The position numbers and the translations under genes are program-made. Shown in pieces: positions 1-8,995 of a stretch of 16,579 bases of DNA. Source of the DNA: JALZAA01 sp035316025. Lineage in GTDB: Bacteria > Actinomycetota > Acidimicrobiia > IMCC26256 > JACDBD01. Under the pieces are notes generated by a model. That model saw only the letters and a list, made by a program, of their open reading frames with translations. It had not been told where the DNA came from and did not search any database. Position 1 is the first letter of the stretch. Every line of letters starts with the position of its first letter. The stretch covers positions 1 to 16,579 of the forward strand of contig DATFXL010000135.1 of the NCBI GenBank assembly GCA_035316025.1. Reading direction: 5' to 3'.

Positions 1-665
1 AGCGCGGCCATCAAGAGCTCGCGCGGGACCGCGTCGAGGAAGTTGAAGTGGACGCCGAGCAGCCCTTCGGGTGCCAGGCGACCCATCGCGTCGGTGACGC
101 CGGCGCCCTGGTCGCCGCCCTGCGCGACATAGCGCGTGTAGCCGAGACGGTGCATCAGCTCCGCCCAGGCCTGTGCGATGCGGCCGAGGTCCCAGCCGGC
201 CTGGGTCGGTTGGTCCGAGAAGCCGTAGCCGGGCATCGATGGGAGCACCACGTCGAACGCGTCCTCGGCGTTGCCGCCGTGGGAGGTCGGGTCGGTGAGC
301 GGGCCGATCACCTCGAGCATCTCGATGACGGAGCCGGGCCAGCCGTGCGTGATGATCACCGGCAACGCGTGTTCGTGCTGTGACCTCACGTGGATGAAGT
401 GGATGTCGAGCCCGTCGATCTCGGTTTTGAACTGGGGCAGCGCGTTCAGCTTCGTCTCGCACCGGCGCCAGTCGTAATCAGTCGTCCAGTACCGGGCGAG
501 CTCCTGATTTGTCGCTAACTCCACGCCCTGGGACCAATCGGTGACCAACTCCCTCGAGGGGCGGCGCGTCGCCTCGATGCGCCGGCGAAGGTCGGCGAGA
601 TCGTCCTCCGGAACGTCGACATGGAAGGGACGGACTTCGGCTTGGGTCATGGTTTGCTGGGTCAT
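1..665 (-). CDS. Epoxide hydrolase, alpha/beta-hydrolase with EHN N-terminal domain (partial, C-terminus off the window)
   Basis: The frame reads without a stop from ATG 665 to the left edge, giving the first 221 residues. Residues about 9-115 match the epoxide-hydrolase N-terminal (EHN) region, ending in HGWPGS (107-112), the HGxP oxyanion-hole motif. FDVVLPSMPGYGFS (137-150) and the nucleophile elbow GGDQG follow, with Asp185 the expected nucleophile. The family opens epoxides to vicinal diols through a covalent ester intermediate in the cytoplasm. The acid and His of the catalytic triad lie beyond the edge and cannot be checked. ATG 665 is preferred over the in-frame ATG at 650 because AGGAG stands 11 bases upstream of it. 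The elbow has Gln after Asp where Trp is common, a mild variation. The physiological substrate is unknown; a hydrolase on juvenile-hormone-like or xenobiotic epoxides is possible. It is transcribed toward the left, apart from the DHFR-like gene. Confidence 0.88.
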   Translation of the reverse strand, partial: MTQQTMTQAEVRPFHVDVPEDDLADLRRRIEATRRPSRELVTDWSQGVELATNQELARYWTTDYDWRRCETKLNALPQFKTEIDGLDIHFIHVRSQHEHALPVIITHGWPGSVIEMLEVIGPLTDPTSHGGNAEDAFDVVLPSMPGYGFSDQPTQAGWDLGRIAQAWAELMHRLGYTRYVAQGGDQGAGVTDAMGRLAPEGLLGVHFNFLDAVPRELLMAA

Positions 666-790
666 CGATGTCGTTACTCCTGCCACGAGCTGAGGTGAGG
701 CATTCGACGTCTGAACGCAAGGGGCCGGCTTCGACGGCGCCGTTCGGTGATCATGCGCCTGCGCAAAAGGTCCCGAGAGGGTTGAAAGTC

Positions 791-892
791 TCACATGTCC
801 GCCCAGAAGTCGTCGAGGTTCGCCTCGGAACACGACACCGATCGGTAGCTCTGGCGCGGTCTTCCGGGCTCCCGATCGTGCAGCCGCAGCAC
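791..892 (-). other. Doubtful 33-codon reading frame in the gap between the epoxide hydrolase and DHFR-like genes
   Basis: This is the only reading frame in the 666-947 gap that looks protein-like. It starts at GTG 892, with GAGG six bases upstream, and ends at TGA 791. The peptide opens MLRLHDREPGRPRQSYR and closes EANLDDFWADM. The frame stays open for about 90 bases upstream without another start codon, so it could be the 3' remnant of a longer, decayed gene rather than a small gene. I do not recognise it and assign no function. It could also be chance. Confidence 0.2.
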
Positions 893-947
893 GTACCGCC
901 TCGGGTGCGTCTGCTCGTGAGTCCGGCGAGGCCTTGCAGGCTTGCTC

Positions 948-1556
948 TCAAATGGCGAGGTTGCCGTAGGTGGGTGCTCCGGCGGTCTCGTAGGTCAGTT
1001 GGAGCATGCCATTGGGATAGCTGACCGATTCGATGAGGCGCAGCGCGGTGGGCACCGTCCCGTCGCCGAACACGTGCTTACCGCTGCCAAGCAGCACTGG
1101 GTACAGCCACAGGTCCAGCCGATCGACGAGGCCGTAGCGGAGGAGCGACTGCACGAGGTTGAGGCTGCCAATGACGTGGACTTCGTCGTGGCGCTCCTTG
1201 AGGGAGGTGACGCTCTCGGCGATCGACTCGCCGACAACGGTCGAGCCCTGCCAGTCGAGAGGGTCGGCGAGCGTGCGGCTGGCCACGTACTTGGGGACTG
1301 CGTTGAGCAGGCCCTTGAATGGAATCTCGTCCGGGGCGGTCGGCCAGTAGCCAGCGAAGATCTCGTAGGTGCGTCGGCCGAGGAGCAGGGCGTCCATGCT
1401 CTTCGCTTGTTCGAAGACGTCGTCGGCCTCCTGGTCCATCAGTGGCGCCTGCCATCCGCCCTGTGCGAAGTCGCTGTCGCGGTCCTCGTCGGGCGCTCCA
1501 GGCGCCTGTGCCACCCCGTCCAGCGTCACGAACTCGGTCACGATGAGCTTGCCCAT
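948..1556 (-). CDS. Dihydrofolate reductase family protein (RibD C-terminal domain)
   Basis: A 202-residue stand-alone RibD-C/DHFR-fold protein. MGKLIVTEFVTLDGVAQAPG (1-20) is the usual first strand and loop, ALLLGRRTYEIFAGYWP (57-73) is the NADPH-side motif, and VIGSLNLVQSLLRYGLVDRL (128-147) followed by YPVLLGSGKHVF (152-163) is the classic C-terminal signature. The length fits this family (about 180-210). Family members bind NADPH, but the substrate of this small soluble group (YwjB/YyaP-like) is generally not known. It lacks the deaminase half of true RibD, so a role in riboflavin synthesis should not be assumed. ATG 1556 is chosen because AGGAAGAGGAG lies directly upstream and the family begins at this Met; an upstream in-frame start at 1652 would add 32 unconserved residues. 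It appears monocistronic. Confidence 0.85.
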   Translation of the reverse strand: MGKLIVTEFVTLDGVAQAPGAPDEDRDSDFAQGGWQAPLMDQEADDVFEQAKSMDALLLGRRTYEIFAGYWPTAPDEIPFKGLLNAVPKYVASRTLADPLDWQGSTVVGESIAESVTSLKERHDEVHVIGSLNLVQSLLRYGLVDRLDLWLYPVLLGSGKHVFGDGTVPTALRLIESVSYPNGMLQLTYETAGAPTYGNLAI

Positions 1557-1813
1557 GGTCTCCTCTTCCTGGTGATGGATGCACGAGTTCAGACTCCCAC
1601 CACCTGCTGGTTTCATCGCCCGGCCGCGCTTGCCATTGCGAACGGCGGACACACTGCCCGTTCGGGCGCTGGCGTGCTTCGCCCCGCCGATGTGCGCTCC
1701 GCTACGCCGAAGTGCTCGACGCGTGATGAAAGCCGCGGTCGGGGCACCGCTCGCCTGAACGTCGGTGCGCGAGCTAGTGCCAATCGAACTCGACCGAGTC
1801 GCCCAAGGGTTCG

Positions 1814-1897
1814 TGTCGGAGGGGGGACTTGAACCCCCACGCCCTTGCGGGCACTAGCCCCTCAAGCTAGCGCGTCTGCCGATTCCGCCACTCCGAC
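1814..1897 (-). tRNA. tRNA-Leu (anticodon GAG)
   Basis: An 84-base class II tRNA. The acceptor stem pairs GTCGGAG (1897-1891) with CTCCGAC (1821-1815) over 7 bp, followed by discriminator A at 1814. The anticodon arm is CTAGC-TTGAGGG-GCTAG, giving anticodon GAG, which reads CUC and CUU leucine codons. The long variable arm (GCCC-GCAA-GGGC) is diagnostic of Leu/Ser class II tRNAs. The T arm is GGGGG-TTCAAGT-CCCCC. CCA is not encoded, because the next bases are CGA. It lies 66 bases after secG on the same strand, with a GC-rich hairpin between. A TACACT hexamer at 1933-1928 could be its own -10 box, but I see no convincing -35. Confidence 0.96.
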
Positions 1898-1900
1898 GTG

Positions 1901-1920
1901 CGCCGCGCGCCCGCGCGGCG
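1901..1920 (-). terminator. GC-rich hairpin after secG, possible terminator without U-tract
   Basis: CGCCGCGC (1901-1908) and GCGCGGCG (1913-1920) form a perfect 8-bp stem with a 4-base loop. It sits 43 bases beyond the secG stop and just before the tRNA. There is no T-run after it. Such tail-less hairpins often end actinobacterial transcripts, but it could equally lie in the 5' leader of the tRNA precursor. Confidence 0.45.
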
Positions 1921-1963
1921 AACGGTCAGTGTACCCAGAGGTCTCGCGCCGGACCGAGGTGAG

Positions 1964-2197
1964 TCAGCCGCCGACGCGCAAGGCGAGCACGACGGTGCTG
2001 AACACGAACACGAGCGCGGTGACGATCGTGATGCGGTCGAGGTTGCGTTCGACGACCGTCGACCCCGCCATAGACCCACCCATCTGGCCGCCGAACATGT
2101 CGGACAGACCGCCGCCGCGGCCCGCGTGGAGGAGCACGAAGAGGATGAGGAATCCGGACGACACGACGTCGAGCACGAGCAGGATCGCGTTCAGCAC
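1964..2197 (-). CDS. secG: Preprotein translocase subunit SecG
   Basis: A 77-residue SecG, normal in length for the family. There are two hydrophobic segments: residues 4-24 (AILLVLDVVSSGFLILFVLL) and about 56-74. They are joined by the glycine-rich loop AGRGGGLSDMFGGQMGGSMAGS (25-46), the hallmark of SecG. It is the small auxiliary subunit of the SecYEG channel in the cytoplasmic membrane and assists SecA-driven export. The start is GTG 2197, 24 bases after the tpiA stop; no other start codon fits before the conserved first helix and no clear Shine-Dalgarno is visible, so translation probably depends on read-through from tpiA. secG directly after tpiA is the usual order in many bacteria. It closes the operon before the hairpin and tRNA. 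Confidence 0.93.
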   Translation of the reverse strand: MLNAILLVLDVVSSGFLILFVLLHAGRGGGLSDMFGGQMGGSMAGSTVVERNLDRITIVTALVFVFSTVVLALRVGG

Positions 2198-2220
2198 GAA
2201 AGGAACGCTAACACACGACC

Positions 2221-3000
2221 TCAGGCACGGAACCGCACGACACGCGCGAAGTCGTCCGGATCGAGGGAAGCGCCGCCGACGAGAGCGCCGTCGATCTCGG
2301 GCATCGCCATCAGGTCGGCGATATTGCCCGGCTTGACGCTCCCTCCGTACAGGATCCGGACGGCGCCGGTGGTCTCGTCGTTGAACACGTTGCGGAGCAC
2401 GGAGCGGATGACGGCGATCGTTGCGTTGGCGTCTTCGGGGGTCGCATTGCGCCCGGTCCCGATGCACCAGATCGGCTCGTAGGCCACGACCGAGAGGGCG
2501 GCGCCGGCGGCGCGCACACCGGCAAAGGCGGCACGGATCTGGCCGTCGACGCGCTCGTCCGTGTCTCCCGCCTCGCGTTCCTCGAGCGTCTCCCCCACGC
2601 ACACGATCGGTGTCATCTCATGCTTGAGAACGGCCTTGAGCTTCTGGTTCACATCCTCGTCCGTCTCGCCGAACAGCTGCCGACGCTCGGAGTGCCCGAT
2701 GATGACGTACGACACGTTGAGCTTCGACAGCATCGGCGGGCTGACCTCGCCCGTGAACGCGCCCTGGTCCTTCCAGTAAACGTTCTGGGCACCCAGCTGG
2801 ATCGGGATCCGGTCCGCCTCGAGGACCGTCTGCACCGAACGGAGCGCCGTGAACGGCGGGCACACCACGATCTCGCACTCCTTGTAGTCCCGCTCCTCGA
2901 GCCGGTACGAAAGCTTCTGCACGACCTGGATCGCGTCGAGATGCGTGTAGTGCATCTTCCAGTTCCCGGCCATGATCGGCCGCCGCTCGTCGTTCGCCAT
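2221..3000 (-). CDS. tpiA: Triosephosphate isomerase
   Basis: A 259-residue TIM barrel of standard length that interconverts dihydroxyacetone phosphate and glyceraldehyde 3-phosphate in the cytosol. The key residues are present: Asn13 and Lys15 in GNWKM, electrophile His103 in IIGHSERR, catalytic base Glu175 in AYEPIW followed by the flexible loop lid (CIGTGR), and the phosphate-binding GGSVKPGN near the C-terminus. The lid has Cys179 where Ala is most frequent, a small change unlikely to abolish activity. ATG 3000 overlaps the pgk stop by one base (TGATG), so translation is coupled to pgk. Met10 is a possible alternative start, but the coupled ATG is simpler. It forms one operon with gap and pgk upstream and secG downstream. 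Confidence 0.97.
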   Translation of the reverse strand: MANDERRPIMAGNWKMHYTHLDAIQVVQKLSYRLEERDYKECEIVVCPPFTALRSVQTVLEADRIPIQLGAQNVYWKDQGAFTGEVSPPMLSKLNVSYVIIGHSERRQLFGETDEDVNQKLKAVLKHEMTPIVCVGETLEEREAGDTDERVDGQIRAAFAGVRAAGAALSVVAYEPIWCIGTGRNATPEDANATIAVIRSVLRNVFNDETTGAVRILYGGSVKPGNIADLMAMPEIDGALVGGASLDPDDFARVVRFRA

Positions 3001-4185
3001 CAGCTCCTCGCTCGTCGGGATTCACGCAATGCCTCGAGACCCGGCAAGTCGCCCTTTTCGATGAACTCGAGGGACGCGCCGCCGCCGGTACTCACGTGGT
3101 CGATCTCGGCGGCGAGACCGAAGCGGCGCACGGCGGCCGCGCTGTCGCCACCACCGACGACCGTGAAACCGGGGCACGCGGCCACCGCCTTCGCAACCGC
3201 GCGCGTCCCGGCCGCGAACGGCGCCACCTCGAACACGCCCATCGGCCCGTTCCAGAGCAGCAGAGCGGCCCCGCCGATCTCGGCTGCGAAGGCCTCGGCC
3301 GTCTCAGGCCCGATGTCGAGGCCTTTCAGGTCAACCGGCATGACGTCCGCCGCCACCACGCGCGCCTCGGCGTCGTCGGCGACCTCTGCGGCCACCACGA
3401 CGTCGGTCGGGATGCGAACGCGCCCCGTGTCGAGCAGACGCCGGCACTCCTCGACCATCTCCGGCTCGACGAGCGACTCCCCGACACCGCGACCCTGGGC
3501 GAGTAGAAACGTGAACATCATCGCTCCCCCGACGAGGATCGCGTCGCACCGCTGGAGCAGCGAGTCGATCACGCCGAGCTTGTCGCTCACCTTGGCCCCG
3601 CCGAGCACTGCCACGAAGGGATGCTCGGTCCCTTGCAGCAGGCGCGAGAGCATCGCAACCTCCACGAACAGCAACCGTCCGCCGGCGCTCGGCAAGATCT
3701 CGGGCGGGCCGACAATCGACGCGTGTGCACGATGCGACGCCCCGAACGCTTCGTTCACATACGCGTCGGCGAGCTCGCACAGGTTCGTCGCGAACGCCGG
3801 GTCGTCGGCCGTCTCCCCTGGGTCGAAGCGCAAGTTCTCCAGCATCAGCACCTCGCCGGCGTCGAGGCTGGCGACGAACGGCTCGACCGCCGCGCCCACG
3901 ACACGGGGCGTGACCGGAATCTCGACGCCGAGCAGCTCACCGAGACGACGGGCGACGGGCGCCATCGAGTAGTGCGGATCGGGCCTGCCCTTGGGGCGGT
4001 CGAGGTGCCCGGCGACGATCACCGCAGCATCGTGCTGTCGGAGCCATTCCAGGGTCGGCAGCGCCGTCGTGATGCGCAGGTCGTCGGCAACCGCGCCGTC
4101 TTCGAGAGGGACGTTGAGGTCGATGCGCGCGAGCACACGCTGCCCTTGCTCGAACGGCAGCTCCTCGAGGCGCGGGATGCCGAGG

Positions 4186-4199
<14 letters not shown>
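3000..4199 (-). CDS. pgk: Phosphoglycerate kinase
   Basis: A 399-residue PGK, the usual bacterial size, making ATP from 1,3-bisphosphoglycerate. The N-domain shows RIDLNVP (25-31), DDLRI (39-43) and LMLENLRFDPGE. The C-domain shows LGGAKVSDKLGVI, WNGPMGVFE and the nucleotide-binding GGGDSAAAVRRFG followed by STGGGASLEFI. The substrate loop reads GHLDRPKG (64-71) where SHLGRPKG is typical, so Ser and Gly are replaced by Gly and Asp. TTG 4199 is the only start codon ahead of the conserved first strand; it lies inside the gap reading frame, overlapping it by 14 bases, and has no clear Shine-Dalgarno. Translation therefore probably depends on ribosomes finishing gap. It sits in the gap-pgk-tpiA order common to most bacteria. 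Confidence 0.96.
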
Positions 4200-5217
<1,018 letters not shown>

Positions 5218-5271
5218 CAGGTCTTCCTCCGTGGTCTCGGTGCGGTGCGCTCTTCCTTCGGCGCCGGCGGA

Positions 5272-6156
5272 CTACAGCAGAGCCTGCAACGCCGCCGCCA
5301 GTTTGCCCGGATCGTGGACCAGCCCGTCGGCCCGGGCCACGCCGGCGGCGACGGGCTCGACGCCCCACTCCCGGATGACCGCGTCGTCGGCGCCGAGGGC
5401 TCCGCGTTGCTGATACAGGAACGCGTCGACGCGGCTGCCGTGCTCCTTCACGGCGAGGAGGTGGTCGGTCGCGTCGAGCCCGGTCGTCTCGGGAGGCTGG
5501 GGGCGCAAGTTCGATACCTGGACGACCCGGCCCGGCGCCTCGCTCAGCGCGTCACGCAGATCCCGGACGCAGAGCACCGGCAGCAGGCTGGTGTACAGCG
5601 AGCCTGGTGCGAGCACGATCTGATCGGCGGCCGCGATGGCGGCGATCGCCTCGGCCGGCGCGGCCGCGTCGCTCGGTACCACCTCGACCCGCCGCTTGCG
5701 GCCGGCGCTGTTCTGCACCGCGACCTGGCCCTCGACCGCCTCGCCCTCGACATCCGCCTTCAGCACCACGGGATCGGCCGTCGCGGGAAACACCCGCCCG
5801 ACCGCGTCGAGGAGCCGCCCCGCTTCTTCGAGCGCAGCCGTGAAGTCGCCGAGCGTCTCTGTGAGGCCGACGATCACGAGGTTGCCGAGTGCGTGCCCGC
5901 CGAGCTCACCGCCGCCGAAGCGATGCTCGAACGCGTCGCGCCACACCGTGTCGCTCCCCGCGAGCGCGACGAGACACCGGCGGAGGTCGCCCGGGGCGGG
6001 CACGCCGAAGTCGCGCCGCAGCCGGCCCGACGACCCGCCGTCGTCGGCCACGCTCACGATGCCGGTGATCGTCCCCGCGTACTGCCGTGCCGCGCGGAGC
6101 ACGACGGACAGTCCGTGGCCGCCGCCGAGCGCGACGACGGCCGGCCGGTCATTCAC
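5272..6156 (-). CDS. yvcK: Gluconeogenesis factor YvcK (CofD-like family)
   Basis: A 294-residue member of the YvcK/CofD-like family. Signature blocks are ALGGGHGLS (9-17), SVADDGGSSGRLRRDF (35-50), APGDLRRCLVAL (54-65) and, later, APGSLYTSLLPVLCV. Family members bind UDP-sugars; in Bacillus and mycobacteria YvcK/CuvA is needed for growth on gluconeogenic carbon and for normal cell-wall synthesis. The fold resembles 2-phospho-L-lactate transferase, but no F420 role is implied. GTG 6156 overlaps the rapZ stop by 8 bases (GTGAATGA), so the two are translationally coupled. Position after rapZ is classic; what normally follows in actinobacteria, whiA, is absent here. Confidence 0.94.
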   Translation of the reverse strand: MNDRPAVVALGGGHGLSVVLRAARQYAGTITGIVSVADDGGSSGRLRRDFGVPAPGDLRRCLVALAGSDTVWRDAFEHRFGGGELGGHALGNLVIVGLTETLGDFTAALEEAGRLLDAVGRVFPATADPVVLKADVEGEAVEGQVAVQNSAGRKRRVEVVPSDAAAPAEAIAAIAAADQIVLAPGSLYTSLLPVLCVRDLRDALSEAPGRVVQVSNLRPQPPETTGLDATDHLLAVKEHGSRVDAFLYQQRGALGADDAVIREWGVEPVAAGVARADGLVHDPGKLAAALQALL

Positions 6157-7042
6157 GCTCGAGGTCCCGGTGGTGGACCCGGGCCGGGAACCCGAGCCGC
6201 TCGAGAAGGCGGGCGATCTCGGCCGCGATCACGACGCTGCGATGGCGCCCGCCGGTGCAACCCACGCCGATCGACAGGTACGACTTGCCCTCCCGCACGT
6301 ATGCCGGCAGCAACAGCTCGAACATCCTGCCCAGCTCCTCGAGGAATGCCTGCGTTTCCTCCTGCTTCATCACGTACCGGCGCACCTTTGCATCGGTCCC
6401 CGGGAGGGGCCGCAGCGACTCGACCCAGTGCGGGTTGGGAAGGAACCGGCAGTCGAAGACGAGATCGACGTCGAGCGGCAGCCCGTGTTTGTAGCCGAAA
6501 GACACGACGCTGATCTGCAACCCGCTCGGCGCGGCGCCGGCCGGATCGCCGAAGAGCTCGCGCAGGCGGTCGCGCAGCTCGTGCACGTTCAGCTCGGAGG
6601 TGTCGACCACGACGTCGGCCTGCTCCTTGATCCGCTCGAGCAGTTCGCGCTCGCGGCGGATGCTGTCGCTGACCCTGTGCGACTGCGATTCGGCGATCGG
6701 ATGACGACGGCGGGTGGCGTCGAATCGGCGGACGAGGATCTCGTCGGAGGCGTCGAGGAACAGAACGCGGGTGCGCGCCCCGGTCTCGCGCAGGTCCGCC
6801 AAGGACGATTCCAGCTCGGGCAGGAAGTCGCCGGCGCGTGTGTCGACGACGAGCGCGAACCGACTCGTCCCCTCACGGCCCCGCCCGAGCTCGGCGACCT
6901 TCGGGATCAGCGCCGGCGGCAGGTTGTCGATCACGAAGAACCCGAGGTCCTCCAGCACGTCGGCGGCGGCAGAGCGGCCCGCACCGGACATGCCGGTGAC
7001 GACGGTGATGTCGAGGGTCGACGGCTCATCCATGGCCGGCAT
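6149..7042 (-). CDS. rapZ: RNase adapter protein RapZ (YvcJ family, P-loop nucleotide-binding)
   Basis: A 297-residue RapZ/YvcJ protein. The Walker A motif is GMSGAGRS (17-24), followed by FFVIDNLPP (35-43). The C-terminal domain carries SIGVGCTGGRHRSVV, the conserved phosphate-binding signature of the family. In enterobacteria RapZ delivers a small RNA to RNase E and senses glucosamine-6-phosphate. In Gram-positives it binds and hydrolyses GTP/ATP and the target is less clear, so the RNA role is not established here. ATG 7042 overlaps the uvrC end by 17 bases; ATG 7033 (Met4, 8-base overlap, ATGGATGA) is an equally plausible start. Coupling to uvrC upstream and yvcK downstream makes a tight three-gene unit. 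Confidence 0.94.
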   Translation of the reverse strand: MPAMDEPSTLDITVVTGMSGAGRSAAADVLEDLGFFVIDNLPPALIPKVAELGRGREGTSRFALVVDTRAGDFLPELESSLADLRETGARTRVLFLDASDEILVRRFDATRRRHPIAESQSHRVSDSIRRERELLERIKEQADVVVDTSELNVHELRDRLRELFGDPAGAAPSGLQISVVSFGYKHGLPLDVDLVFDCRFLPNPHWVESLRPLPGTDAKVRRYVMKQEETQAFLEELGRMFELLLPAYVREGKSYLSIGVGCTGGRHRSVVIAAEIARLLERLGFPARVHHRDLERE

Positions 7043-8906
7043 CCATCGTCGCAGCTCGTCCGTGGAGTCGCTCGTAGAGGTCGCGGGCGACGCGATCGGG
7101 CAGCCACGTGAGCGCGGTCACCTCGTCGAGACTGCGCTCCCGCAGCTTCTTCACGGAGCCGAACTCCTTGAGCAGCCGCGAGCGACGGGTCGGCCCCAGC
7201 CCCGGGACCTCGTCGAGTACTGACTTCGTCATCTTCTTCTGGCGCAGCTGCCGGTGGTACGTGATCGCGAAGCGGTGCGCTTCGTCCCGTACCTGCTGCA
7301 ACAGATACAGCGCCTCGGAGTCGCGCGGGATGCGCACCGGCTCCGCCTCCCCCGGTACGTAGACCTCCTCGAACCGCTTCGCCAGCGCGGCGGCACAGAT
7401 CTCCTCGAGTCCGAGCTCTTCGAGCACGCGCGCCGCCACGTTCAGCTGCCCCTTGCCGCCGTCGACGAGCAGCAGGTTGGGGGGGTACGCGAAGCGCTTG
7501 CCCTTGCGGGCGCCCTCGTCGCGTTCGTCGAGGTAGCGGCGGAAGCGGCGGGTGAGCACCTCCTCCATCGCCGCGAAGTCGTCTTGGCCTTCTTGGTGGC
7601 GGATCTTGAACCGCCGGTAGTCGGAGCGTTTGGCGAGGCCGTCCTCCATGACGACCATCGAGCCGACGATCTCCGTCCCCTGCAGGTTCGAGATGTCGAA
7701 GCACTCGATGCGCAGCGGCGCCTCGGGCAGTCCGAGGGCGTCCTGCAACGCGGTCAGCGCCCGAGCGCGAGCGTTGTGGTCCGACGCGCGCTTGAGCTTG
7801 TGGCGGGCGAACGCCTCGTCGGCGTTGTGCGTCACCGTGCCGAGCAACTGCCGCTTCGCGCCGCGCTGCGGTACCCGCACGCGCACCCGTGAGCCTCGGG
7901 CGGCGGTCAAAAACTCGTCGTACAGCGCCGTGTCGTCCGGCAGGACCGGCACCAGCACCTCTCGCGGGACGTCGGTCGCGGGCGCGCCGCCGTACAGCTG
8001 CTCGAGGATGCGTCCGACGAGCGCGGGAGGCGAGAGCTCCTCCACCTTGTCGACGACCAGCCCTTTGCGCCCGACCACGCGGCCCTTGCGCACGAAGAAC
8101 ACCTGCACTGACGCCTCGAGCGCGTCCTCGGCGATGCCGATGCAGTCGTAGTCCTCCTCCTTCGCGCCGACCATCTGCTGGCGCTCGATGACCTTGCGAA
8201 CCGACGTGTTCTGGTCACGGAGGCGGGCGGCCCGTTCGTACTCGAGCTCGTCGGCGGCACCGTGCATCTGCTTCTCCAGCCGGTCGAGCACCGGCGCGTG
8301 ATCACCGTCGAGGAATTCGAGCAGGTCCGAGACGAGACGGTCGTAGTCGTCCCGTTCGACGGCGCCGACGCACGGGGCCGCGCACTTCTCGATGTGGGCG
8401 TACAGGCACGGGCGACCGAGACGATGATGCCGGTCGAACTTCGCCTGTGTGCACGTCCGGATCGGGAACGTGCGCAGCAGGAGGTCGAGCGTCTCGCGGA
8501 TGGCGTACGCGTGGGCGAACGGCCCGTAGTACCGGACTCCCTTTCGCTTGGCGCCTCGCATGACCATCGCCCGGGGCCACTCCTCGTCGAGCGTGACGGC
8601 GAGGAACGGGTAGGACTTGTCGTCCTTGAGGCGGACGTTGAAGCGCGGCTTGTGGCGCTTGATGAGATTGAACTCGAGGAAGAAGGCCTCGACCTCGTTG
8701 CGGACCTCGATCCATTCGACCGACTCGGCCACGGCCACCATCTGCCGGGTCCGCTCCGGCAGCGAGGCCGGCGGACCGAAGTAGTTGGAGAGCCGGCTGC
8801 GCAGGCCCTTGGCCTTCCCCACGTAGATCACGCGGCCCTGGGCGTCCTTGAACAGGTAGGCCCCCGGGCCGGTGGGGACGGTGCCGGGCTCCGGACGGTC
8901 GATCAC
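7026..8906 (-). CDS. uvrC: Excinuclease ABC subunit C
   Basis: A 626-residue UvrC, full length, that makes both incisions around a lesion after UvrA/UvrB loading. The N-terminal GIY-YIG nuclease begins PGAYLFKDAQGRVIYVGKAK (14-33). A UVR motif (LEKQMHGAADELEYERAARL, about 208-227) contacts UvrB. The RNase-H-like nuclease shows RIECFDISNLQGT with its Asp. Two helix-hairpin-helix units (VPGLGPTRRSRLLKEFGS and the segment after it) end the protein. The start is GTG 8906 with AGGAG 9 bases upstream. It heads the minus-strand operon; its promoter must lie in the short interval shared with the divergent regulator, so binding of that regulator could also affect uvrC. Confidence 0.97.
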   Translation of the reverse strand: MIDRPEPGTVPTGPGAYLFKDAQGRVIYVGKAKGLRSRLSNYFGPPASLPERTRQMVAVAESVEWIEVRNEVEAFFLEFNLIKRHKPRFNVRLKDDKSYPFLAVTLDEEWPRAMVMRGAKRKGVRYYGPFAHAYAIRETLDLLLRTFPIRTCTQAKFDRHHRLGRPCLYAHIEKCAAPCVGAVERDDYDRLVSDLLEFLDGDHAPVLDRLEKQMHGAADELEYERAARLRDQNTSVRKVIERQQMVGAKEEDYDCIGIAEDALEASVQVFFVRKGRVVGRKGLVVDKVEELSPPALVGRILEQLYGGAPATDVPREVLVPVLPDDTALYDEFLTAARGSRVRVRVPQRGAKRQLLGTVTHNADEAFARHKLKRASDHNARARALTALQDALGLPEAPLRIECFDISNLQGTEIVGSMVVMEDGLAKRSDYRRFKIRHQEGQDDFAAMEEVLTRRFRRYLDERDEGARKGKRFAYPPNLLLVDGGKGQLNVAARVLEELGLEEICAAALAKRFEEVYVPGEAEPVRIPRDSEALYLLQQVRDEAHRFAITYHRQLRQKKMTKSVLDEVPGLGPTRRSRLLKEFGSVKKLRERSLDEVTALTWLPDRVARDLYERLHGRAATMDAGHG

Positions 8907-8931
8907 GTCCCCATTCTCCTACGTCCGACGC

Positions 8932-8970
8932 TCTGGCAGAAAGAATCAGACAGTTGGCATTGCTGCCAGA
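8932..8970. promoter_or_regulatory. Repeat cluster in the uvrC/glxA-type divergent region, candidate AraC-family operator
   Basis: TCTGGCAG (8932-8939) and CTGCCAGA (8963-8970) are a perfect 8-bp inverted pair. Within it TGGCA occurs at 8934-8938 and again at 8955-8959, a direct repeat with a 21-base period (two helical turns), and TGGCA-TTGC-TGCCA (8955-8968) is a second inverted repeat. Direct half-sites about 21 bases apart suit an AraC-family regulator. The adjacent gene encodes such a regulator, so autoregulation is the natural reading. No binding site consensus is known to me. Confidence 0.5.
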
Positions 8971-8995
8971 CGGGCGCTCGCGGATGATGTCGGCC

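Noticed and set aside
1788..1799. ACTCGACCGAGT inverted repeat just after the tRNA, as a terminator
   Set aside because: The stem is 5 bp with only two bases between the arms, which cannot form a normal hairpin loop, and no T-run follows.
1557..1813. Possible gene in the 257-base stretch between the DHFR-like gene and the tRNA
   Set aside because: The frames here have no ribosome site and no recognisable protein; I see nothing that supports a feature.
8954..8995. Extension of the AraC-type regulator from TTG 8954
   Set aside because: It lies within the repeat cluster judged to be the operator, and the added residues are not part of the DJ-1 fold.
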